Positions 51,467-57,553 of a stretch of 57,553 nt of DNA are shown here, in pieces. The stretch is from Ectothiorhodospiraceae bacterium (GTDB lineage: Bacteria > Pseudomonadota > Gammaproteobacteria > SZUA-152), in contig NVUB02000173.1 in assembly GCA_002401775.2 (NCBI GenBank), forward strand, positions 1 through 57,553, written 5' to 3'. The notes beneath the pieces were generated by a model, which was given only the letters and a program-made list of their open reading frames with translations, was not told the origin of the DNA and searched no databases. Each line of letters opens with the position of its first letter. Position 1 is the stretch's first letter. Position numbers and translations under genes: made by a program.

Positions 51467-52618
51467 ATGCATAAAAAAATGATTAATAACGTTTCATCCA
51501 TACTCCCGAAGATAAAATGCAAGAGCGTCGTTAGTGTTTTTATCGTCATCCTTTTATTATTTTCCGGTAACGCATACGCTCAACGTCTTAAAGATTTAGC
51601 ATCGATTGCAGGTGTACGTAGTAATCAGTTGGTTGGATATGGTCTTGTTGTCGGCTTAAACGGAACCGGAGACCAGACCACACAAGCACCATTTACCACT
51701 CAAAGCTTGAAAAGTATGCTATCCCAATTTGGGATTACCGTGCCAGACAATGTTAACCCTCAATTGAAAAATGTTGCCGCTGTCTCCATACATGCAGAAC
51801 TACCCGCATTTACTAAGCCAGGGCAAACTATTGACATCACTATTTCATCTATAGCAAATTCAAAAAGTTTACGGGGAGGATCATTGCTCATGGCCCCCTT
51901 AAAAGGGGCGGATGGTAAAGTTTATGCCATCGCGCAAGGTAATGTTGTTGTTGGTGGATTTGGTGTTGGTGCTGATGGTTCCAGTATAACGGTTAACATT
52001 CCTAGTGTAGGACGTATTCCAAATGGAGCGATGGTGGAACGTGGAGTAACCAGTGGATTCATGCAGGGAAATTTTTTAACCTTTAATTTACATACACCTG
52101 ATTTTACTACCGCCAATCGTGTTGCAAATGTCATCAATAAAAGTATTGGAGAAGGTACTGCTGAGGCCGTTGATGGATCTTCGATTAAAGTCAATGCACC
52201 TCGTGATCCTTCCCAGCGTGTGGCATTCACGTCTTTAGTGGAAAATTTTGATATTACTCCTGCGGAAGGCTCGGCAAAAATTGTGGTTAACTCCAGAACG
52301 GGGACCATCATCATTGGCCAGCATGTACGGGTAATGCCTGCGGCAATCACGCATGGTAGTTTAACGGTGACTATTTCTGCAAAACCCGTAGTCAGTCAAC
52401 CCGCGCCTTTGTCGGATGGTGAAACGGTCGTTGTACCGCGTACAGAACTGGCCATTAACGAAGAAGCAAGTCCCATGTTCTTATTTGAGCCGGGCGTATC
52501 ATTGAGCGATATAGTCCGTGCAATTAATGAAGTCGGTGCGACTCCCAGTGATTTGATCGCCATACTTGAAGCATTAAAACAATCGGGAGCCCTTAAAGCT
52601 AATTTGTTAGTGATATAA
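51467..52618 (+). CDS. flgI: Flagellar P-ring protein FlgI
   Basis: A 383-residue periplasmic ring protein. The mature start is [20 protein letters not shown], then [27 protein letters not shown], and C-terminal [20 protein letters not shown]. The signal peptide ([18 protein letters not shown]) is preceded by a basic N-terminus. I chose the ATG at 51467 (TTAGG upstream); ATGs at 51446 and 51479 are possible. The gene begins just after flgH. Confidence 0.95.
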   Translation: MHKKMINNVSSILPKIKCKSVVSVFIVILLLFSGNAYAQRLKDLASIAGVRSNQLVGYGLVVGLNGTGDQTTQAPFTTQSLKSMLSQFGITVPDNVNPQLKNVAAVSIHAELPAFTKPGQTIDITISSIANSKSLRGGSLLMAPLKGADGKVYAIAQGNVVVGGFGVGADGSSITVNIPSVGRIPNGAMVERGVTSGFMQGNFLTFNLHTPDFTTANRVANVINKSIGEGTAEAVDGSSIKVNAPRDPSQRVAFTSLVENFDITPAEGSAKIVVNSRTGTIIIGQHVRVMPAAITHGSLTVTISAKPVVSQPAPLSDGETVVVPRTELAINEEASPMFLFEPGVSLSDIVRAINEVGATPSDLIAILEALKQSGALKANLLVI

Positions 52619-52667
52619 CGCTATTCGTTATTGACCTAATGATATACGCCCATTAATTGAAAAAATA

Positions 52668-53666
52668 ATGACAATACCCATTCATTCTGCCAACGTTTAT
52701 ACAGACCTTCAAGGGTTGAGTGAAATACGTCGTAATGCGGATGATAATTCACCCGAGACTTTACAATTTGTCGCTGAACAGTTTGAAGCCATATTTTTAC
52801 AAATGATGTTGAAAAGCTCACGTGGAGAGGCGGATGAGGACAGCATGTTTGATAATGAACAAACTCAGTTTTATCAGGACTGGCATGATAAGCAATTATC
52901 CATCGACCTGGCTTCGGGAAAGGGAATCGGAATTGCCGAGATGTTAGTTAAACAGCTGAGTCCTCAAAAACCTATCTCTAGTATCGAAACTGTCAATACT
53001 GAAATAAATCCAAATACTGCACCTCGCCAATTTTCAATCTCTCATAATAGCCCTTCATTCAAAAATGAAGGGCTTGCAATACCGGTGCAACCTGTTCAAT
53101 TACAATCTGATGAAGTCAGCATGAGCACGGCTGTAAAATTTGATAAAAATCAAAACACACTTTTGCAAAATGATATGAAATTTGAGACACCACAGGTGTT
53201 TGTCGAACGTTTGTGGCCAATGGCTAAAGATGCCGCAAAGAAACTGGGCGTCGCTCCAGAGGTTATTTTAGCCCAAGCTGCCTTGGAAACGGGTTGGGGA
53301 AAAAAAATCTCAAAAACATCCACGGGTCAAAGTAGCCATAATTTGTTCAATATAAAGGCAGATAGCCGTTGGAATGGCGAACGAGTCAGTATTCAGACAT
53401 TGGAATATAAAGATGGCATCACTGTTCGTGAACAGGCATCTTTTCGTGCGTATAACTCGTTTGAAGAAAGCTTTTCCGATTATGTTTCCTTTATGAAGGA
53501 GAGCCCACGTTACCAGACGGCACTGGACGTTGCGGCTGATGGTAAGGCTTACGCACAAGAATTGTCTCGAGCTGGCTATGCAACAGACCCGAATTATGCG
53601 AATAAAATCATCAAGATAGCGGGTGGAGAACCGCTTCAGCAGGCATTGAAATTAATCAAGCTTTAA
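52668..53666 (+). CDS. flgJ: Flagellar rod-cap and muramidase FlgJ
   Basis: A 332-residue bifunctional protein. The N-terminal rod-cap domain (about 1-115) contains FVAEQFEAIFLQMMLKSSR and FYQDWHDKQLSIDLASGKGI. The C-terminal GH73 glucosaminidase domain (about 180-332) has AQAALETGWGKKI with catalytic Glu207, SSHNLFNIKADSRW and RAYNSFEESFSDYVSFM. It digests peptidoglycan to let the rod through. The linker is long and Gln/Asn-rich. Confidence 0.95.
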   Translation: MTIPIHSANVYTDLQGLSEIRRNADDNSPETLQFVAEQFEAIFLQMMLKSSRGEADEDSMFDNEQTQFYQDWHDKQLSIDLASGKGIGIAEMLVKQLSPQKPISSIETVNTEINPNTAPRQFSISHNSPSFKNEGLAIPVQPVQLQSDEVSMSTAVKFDKNQNTLLQNDMKFETPQVFVERLWPMAKDAAKKLGVAPEVILAQAALETGWGKKISKTSTGQSSHNLFNIKADSRWNGERVSIQTLEYKDGITVREQASFRAYNSFEESFSDYVSFMKESPRYQTALDVAADGKAYAQELSRAGYATDPNYANKIIKIAGGEPLQQALKLIKL

Positions 53667-53682
53667 GGCGAATAGACGATAA
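53656..53682 (+). promoter_or_regulatory. Sigma-28 (FliA) promoter for flgK-flgL
   Basis: TCAAGCTT (53656-53663), 11-base spacer, GACGATAA (53675-53682). It matches TAAAGTTT in 6 of 8 and GCCGATAA in 7 of 8 positions with exact spacing. The -35 overlaps the last codons of flgJ, so flgK-flgL would also be read from the operon. Late FliA control of the junction proteins is well known. Confidence 0.6.
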
Positions 53683-53742
53683 CCGAAATAGGTGTAAACC
53701 GCAGTGCCAAGCGGTAGCACCAGTAACACATTGGAGTTTCTT

Positions 53743-55413
53743 ATGGCGGGCACAGGCGATTTATTAAGCATTGGCGTATCGGGGTTGCAAGCATTTCAGC
53801 GCAACCTGTCAACGGTTGGCCACAACATCAGTAATGTCAATACGGAAGGGTATAGCCGTCAGACAGTACAAATGGCGGCACGCAACCCACAGTCCACTGG
53901 GAATGGGTTTATTGGTGCCGGTGTCGGTGTTGAAAGTACTCGCCGTGTGTACGATCAATTCCAGTTTAATCAAGTTGTTTCGAGAAATTCAACCTTTAAT
54001 CAGTTGGATACACTTCGCCAGCTCGCATCGGGTGTCGATGAAATTCTTGCTAACGATGATGCCGGACTAAATCCTGTCTTGCAGAATTTTTTCAACGCTT
54101 TGCAAGATGTTTCGAACAATCCAACGTCAATCCCTGCCAGACAGGTGTTAATTTCAGAAGCGGATACGCTGACGAATCGTTTTGTGTCATTGGATCAGCG
54201 TTTCACTGAATTACGGGACTCAATCAATAGTCAGCTGCAAACGGTTACCACTGAAATTAATAATATTGCAGGCTCTATTGCGGAATTAAACAGCAGTATC
54301 ACTTTGGCAACCGGCTCATCGGGAGGATTACCGCCAAATGATTTGCTGGATCAGCGTGATGTGTTGATTAATCGGCTTTCTGAGTTGGTTTCTGTAAGCA
54401 CTGTGCCTGCTGGTGATAACTCGGTTAATGTCTTTATTGGCAGTGGACAAACATTGGTGCTAGGAACCAATGTAAGCACAATCGGTACCATCCGTAGTGA
54501 GTTTGACCGAAGTCAGCTTGAAGTAAGTTACACCAGCAGCACATCCAATTATGCTATAAGCGATCAAATCACCGGTGGAAAACTGGGTGGTCTATTAGCG
54601 GTAAGAAACGAAATTCTCGACCCCGTTCAAAACGCATTGGGACGAATCGCCATTGGCTTGGCATCAACCTTTAATGCCCAACACCAACTTGGTGATGATG
54701 TTAACGGTAATCCTGGTGGGCTATTTTTCTCAGCTGTCGATACCACAAGCCCGGAAGTCTTTTCCAGTACGGGGAATAACCCGGCGAGTGGAACCATAAG
54801 TGTCGCTATTTCTGATACCAATAATATTAAACCGAGTGATTACCGTTTAAATTATGACGGCGCGACATTTACGCTAGTTCGGCTTAATGATAACACCATC
54901 GTCGATAGTGGATTTACTACCGGTGATTTCCCAAGAATGGTTGCCGTTGACGGTATAACGTTAAACGTTGCAGGATCAGTTGCCGCGGGCGATAGTTTTC
55001 TAATTCGCCCGGTGAAAAATGCTGGGCGAGATATTAGAGTTGCTATTGCTTCAGCTTCTGAGTTTGCCGCCGCCGCCTCCGGTAACTCCCTGGGCGACAA
55101 CAGTAATGTATTAGCATTAGCTGCTTTGCAGTCACAGAATGTGCTGGGTGGTGGAACGGAGTCTTATCAGCTTGCATATTCCACATTGGTCGCCACCATT
55201 GGGGCGAGAACAAATCAGGCAAATATTAATTCTAATGCTCAGGAAACGTTATTACGCAGGGCGGTTGAATCACAACAAGCCGTCTCGGGTGTGAACCTCG
55301 ATGAGGAGGCAGCAAACCTTATTAAGTTTCAACAAGCGTACCAGGCTGCCGCACAAGTCATTCGTATTTCTGATGAAATTTTTCAAACACTATTGAGTGC
55401 AACTTCTCGTTAG
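53743..55413 (+). CDS. flgK: Flagellar hook-filament junction protein FlgK
   Basis: A 556-residue junction protein: GDLLSIGVSGLQAFQRNLST, GHNISNVNTEGYSRQTVQM, FIGAGVGVESTRRVYDQFQF and C-terminal GVNLDEEAANLIKFQQAYQA, AAQVIRISDEIFQTLL. I chose the ATG at 53743 with GGAG 7 bases upstream; an in-frame start at 53704 has no ribosome site. Chaperoned by FlgN. Confidence 0.96.
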   Translation: MAGTGDLLSIGVSGLQAFQRNLSTVGHNISNVNTEGYSRQTVQMAARNPQSTGNGFIGAGVGVESTRRVYDQFQFNQVVSRNSTFNQLDTLRQLASGVDEILANDDAGLNPVLQNFFNALQDVSNNPTSIPARQVLISEADTLTNRFVSLDQRFTELRDSINSQLQTVTTEINNIAGSIAELNSSITLATGSSGGLPPNDLLDQRDVLINRLSELVSVSTVPAGDNSVNVFIGSGQTLVLGTNVSTIGTIRSEFDRSQLEVSYTSSTSNYAISDQITGGKLGGLLAVRNEILDPVQNALGRIAIGLASTFNAQHQLGDDVNGNPGGLFFSAVDTTSPEVFSSTGNNPASGTISVAISDTNNIKPSDYRLNYDGATFTLVRLNDNTIVDSGFTTGDFPRMVAVDGITLNVAGSVAAGDSFLIRPVKNAGRDIRVAIASASEFAAAASGNSLGDNSNVLALAALQSQNVLGGGTESYQLAYSTLVATIGARTNQANINSNAQETLLRRAVESQQAVSGVNLDEEAANLIKFQQAYQAAAQVIRISDEIFQTLLSATSR

Positions 55414-55447
55414 ATTGTTTTTGTTTAGACCTTAAAGGTTATATGTC

Positions 55448-56368
55448 ATGAGAATTTCAACATTACAAATGCAAACGCGTGCGGTTGCCAGTATGCTGGA
55501 CCGACAATCAGAATTGAGTCAAACACAGCAACAGTTAGCGACGGGGAAGCGCATTTTAGTCCCGTCCGATGACGTGCTAGGCAGTACACAAATTTTGGCG
55601 CTCAATAAAGTCGTCGAAACCCATGTTCAATTCAGTGAAAATTCAAATGTTGTAGAGGAGCGCCTTGTACAAGAAGAGAGTTCTCTTGCACAAAGTATCA
55701 ATGTTTTACAACGCGCTAAAGAAGTCGCCATACAATCCCAGAGTTCCATTTTAACCGTGGCCGATCGTGCAAACCTTGCCTTTGAAATACGGGAATTGTT
55801 GGCCGAATCGATTACCATTGCAAATTCCGTTGATTCTAATGGAGAGTTCATTTTTGCAGGCTTTAATGTCGACACCGCCCCCATATTGGCCACAGAAGTA
55901 CCCGCAGGCAGTGGCTTGTTTGACTATACCTATACAGGCGACTTGGGGCAGAGAAATGTACAGATAGGCCAAACCCGGTTTATACCGGTCGGAGACCCAG
56001 GGCAGGGAGTATTTATGGATATTCCAGAGTCCGGTGGCGGCACTCAAAATATATTTGAAACGCTGGAACAATTTGCTATTGCCCTGGAAACCGGTGCTCC
56101 CAGTGCAAATATAGCCGCTGATCTGGATTTTGCCCTGGAGCAACTAAGTGGTTTTCGCTCACAAGTGGGTAGTCGATTAAATGCCATCGACAGCCATCGT
56201 GAGTTAAATAATGACATCATTTTTCAGGGCCAAAAAACACTTTCCAGCATAGAAGATTTGGATTTCGCAGAAGCCGTAAGCCGATTAAACATTCAACTTG
56301 TCGCCCTGGAAGCCTCTCAGCAAAGCTTTATCCGTATACAGAACCTTTCATTGTTTAACTTCTTGTAA
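55448..56368 (+). CDS. flgL: Flagellar hook-filament junction protein FlgL
   Basis: A 306-residue flagellin-like junction protein: RISTLQMQTRAVASMLDRQS, ELSQTQQQLATGKRILVPSD at the N-terminus and EAVSRLNIQLVALEASQQSF, IRIQNLSLFNFL at the C-terminus. It follows flgK by 34 bases. No flagellin gene follows, so the filament genes are elsewhere. Confidence 0.95.
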   Translation: MRISTLQMQTRAVASMLDRQSELSQTQQQLATGKRILVPSDDVLGSTQILALNKVVETHVQFSENSNVVEERLVQEESSLAQSINVLQRAKEVAIQSQSSILTVADRANLAFEIRELLAESITIANSVDSNGEFIFAGFNVDTAPILATEVPAGSGLFDYTYTGDLGQRNVQIGQTRFIPVGDPGQGVFMDIPESGGGTQNIFETLEQFAIALETGAPSANIAADLDFALEQLSGFRSQVGSRLNAIDSHRELNNDIIFQGQKTLSSIEDLDFAEAVSRLNIQLVALEASQQSFIRIQNLSLFNFL

Positions 56369-56666
56369 CTTATCTTTTTAGGCTTCGGGAATTGACGACG
56401 TTATTGTGATTTATTCTGGTATAGTACTTAGCACTACAATTCTCTGTCATGTCGGACTTGGTTCGATATCCTGCGGTTTTACCTGCTCAAAATACTGAAT
56501 TTCGTTAAAAGACATGCAAGGAAGGATGAGCGTGTAAAGTTTTTAGTTTATTATTTTGAAATATGCATTACACAACTTTCTAACAAACCCTTGTACTCCT
56601 TCAGTACGCTAGTCAAAACTATGCAATCATTCGTGTAAGGTTTTCGTTACCCCTATTGTATTAATA

Positions 56667-56745
56667 CTCTCGCAGAGACGCAGAGCACGCAAAGGAAAGC
56701 TTTTTAATGAGTGTTTTCTTTGCGTGCTTTGCGACTTCGCGAGAA
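56667..56745. repeat. CGCAAAGG/GCGAGAG dispersed hairpin repeat, best copy
   Basis: CTCTCGCAGAGACGCAGAGC and ACGCAAAGG on the left; CTTTGCGTGCTTTGCG and ACTTCGCGAGA on the right form a long imperfect hairpin with an AT-rich loop. Related copies: 15983-16048 and 45801-45834. Confidence 0.7.
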
Positions 56746-56774
56746 AAGTGGCTTTTGTCAGCTAAGAGTGGCTG

Positions 56775-56800
56775 GATTCCGGCTAAACACAAGCCGGAAT
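56775..56800. repeat. REP-like CCGGAAT hairpin
   Basis: ATTCCGGCT (56775-56783) and AGCCGGAAT (56792-56800), preceded by TGG and followed by GACG. Same family as the unit at 6655-6737. Confidence 0.65.
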
Positions 56801-56851
56801 GACGAATTACTGTTTTAGTAATATCAGAAAAGCGTTGTTGACCACGGATAT

Positions 56852-57553
56852 TTATTGAGGCAGAGGTATGTTGGTATTGTTCACTGTAATCGTATAATTA
56901 ACATCCCCAGAGCTTCCGGAAATTATTCGGCATAAGTTGGTAATTTGAACAATACCAATTTCTGGTACAACGAAAATGTTGCCGTTGTGAGAAATTGTTT
57001 CGCTAGTACTGTCACCACAAGTGTTTCGGAAGTCACCGAGCACGGACAGTGCCAGATCTGTTTTTGGTATGGTTCCGCCCGTAAAACTCAATTCGAATGG
57101 ATTTATAAAGGTGCCAAGATTGGTGGGGATTTCCTTCGTGTCACCTTCGACAGTATAGCTGTCATTAAAATCAAAAACTCGAGTCCCGCACAGACTTAGT
57201 CCTGGGTCGCAGCCTTCCATGACCGAAAAATTAATAGGCGAACTGAGTGGTGCAACGCCAACGGTAATGGGGGAATCAAAAACGATAGGAGAAATAACGG
57301 GGGTATTTGAATTGTCCGGGCTGGCTCCGGCATCATTGTCATATAACCAGTACAGATCATTCCCATCACTAATGGCATGCAAAAGAATGCTTCCCTGATT
57401 CGGACTCGGAGGCGTGGTGTCGACTTGTGTAATATAACGAATAACGGTGGCATCGGGACTGATTTCGTCGTCATAGGTGAAGGTTGTGGTTTCTTTTAAA
57501 ACCGGATGACTGCTTTGATCAATGGGGTCAATTAAGGGGGCTGTACTTTCCCA
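56852..57553 (-). CDS. Secreted-type protein of unknown function, 5' end cut off by the window edge
   Basis: The minus frame is open from the window end to TAA at 56852, giving the C-terminal 233 residues. A TTG at 57382 is an internal codon, not a start. The sequence is rich in Thr, Ser, Asn and Asp with few Lys, beta-strand-like (TTTFTYDDEISPDATVIRYI, TVGVAPLSSPINFSVMEG, VNYTITVNNTNIPLP), and has four Cys (CDPGLSLCG, NTCGD, NLCR) suited to two disulfides in the periplasm or outside the cell. No family recognised. The truncated gene at the left edge is also an exported protein on the same strand, but their reading frames do not join if the window ends are fused. Confidence 0.6.
   Translation of the reverse strand, partial: WESTAPLIDPIDQSSHPVLKETTTFTYDDEISPDATVIRYITQVDTTPPSPNQGSILLHAISDGNDLYWLYDNDAGASPDNSNTPVISPIVFDSPITVGVAPLSSPINFSVMEGCDPGLSLCGTRVFDFNDSYTVEGDTKEIPTNLGTFINPFELSFTGGTIPKTDLALSVLGDFRNTCGDSTSETISHNGNIFVVPEIGIVQITNLCRIISGSSGDVNYTITVNNTNIPLPQ

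Larger units (their letters stand above)
56369..56851. other. Intergenic region between convergent flgL and the truncated minus-strand gene
   Basis: About 480 bases with two repeat copies (56667-56745 and 56775-56800). I see no gene. No classic terminator follows flgL closely, so the repeat hairpins may stop the transcript. Confidence 0.5.

Overview
This 57.5 kb window looks like chromosomal DNA of a motile, polysaccharide-secreting Gammaproteobacterium of moderate GC content. The flagellar block follows the Pseudomonas-type order (flgN-flgM-flgA divergent from cheV-cheR-flgBCDEFGHIJKL) and carries recognisable sigma-54 and sigma-28 promoters. YheU, an M16C metalloprotease and an ECF/anti-sigma pair also fit a gammaproteobacterium. 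I cannot assign a genus. No rRNA, insertion sequence, prophage or CRISPR array is visible.

Region 1 (1-29 kb) is mostly an envelope and exopolysaccharide region. It starts with a truncated Gly/Thr/Asp-repeat lipoprotein. Next come a pair of overlapping polyprenyl-phosphate-type glycosyltransferases (the second has lost its DxD motif), a double VanZ membrane protein and a secreted trypsin-like protease. An acyl carrier protein, a PLP decarboxylase and an AMP-forming ligase of the exosortase-A-associated type follow, then galE. A large ATPase fusion (ExeA-like ATPase, degenerate J-like segment, membrane segment, Ala/Lys repeats, two NTF2-like domains) precedes two small secreted Gly/Ser/Ala-rich paralogues, a YjbH/GfcD-like outer-membrane protein, a seven-fold SLBB export protein, a Wzz-type chain-length regulator and APS kinase. 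This resembles a Gfc/Yjb-type capsule export system combined with exosortase-A-associated genes. No exosortase, Wzx, Wzy or priming transferase lies in the window, so the locus must be split or continue elsewhere.

Region 2 (25-41 kb) is mixed: a PreP-like zinc protease, an anchored protein of unknown function, Sel1-repeat proteins, a shortened S24-fold protein, YheU, a cupin and two single-domain PilZ proteins. A tail-to-tail HigA/HigB-like pair follows in which the toxin carries a nonsense codon. Then come three tRNA genes (two different Arg-CCT and one Ala-CGC), an ECF sigma factor with a zinc-finger anti-sigma factor, and an ArsS-type radical SAM gene followed by two arsenosugar-type glycosyltransferase genes. 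At least one degraded gene (31.1-31.4 kb) is present.

Region 3 (40.6-56.4 kb) is the flagellar locus: a YcgR-like c-di-GMP brake, flgN, flgM, flgA, cheV, cheR and flgB to flgL. A sigma-28 promoter lies before flgM, a probable one before flgK and a weaker one before cheV. A sigma-54 promoter lies before flgB. The window ends in another truncated secreted-type protein on the minus strand.

Intergenic regions are rich in short repeats: a nested inverted repeat at 4.6-4.8 kb, REP-like CCGGAAT hairpins, GGGC(A/G)GG-TTT hairpins, a CGCAAAGG/GCGAGAG hairpin family and several 9-11 bp tandem repeats. The PilZ proteins, YcgR, the export genes and the flagellar genes together fit an organism that switches between swimming and a polysaccharide-embedded state, but this is inference.
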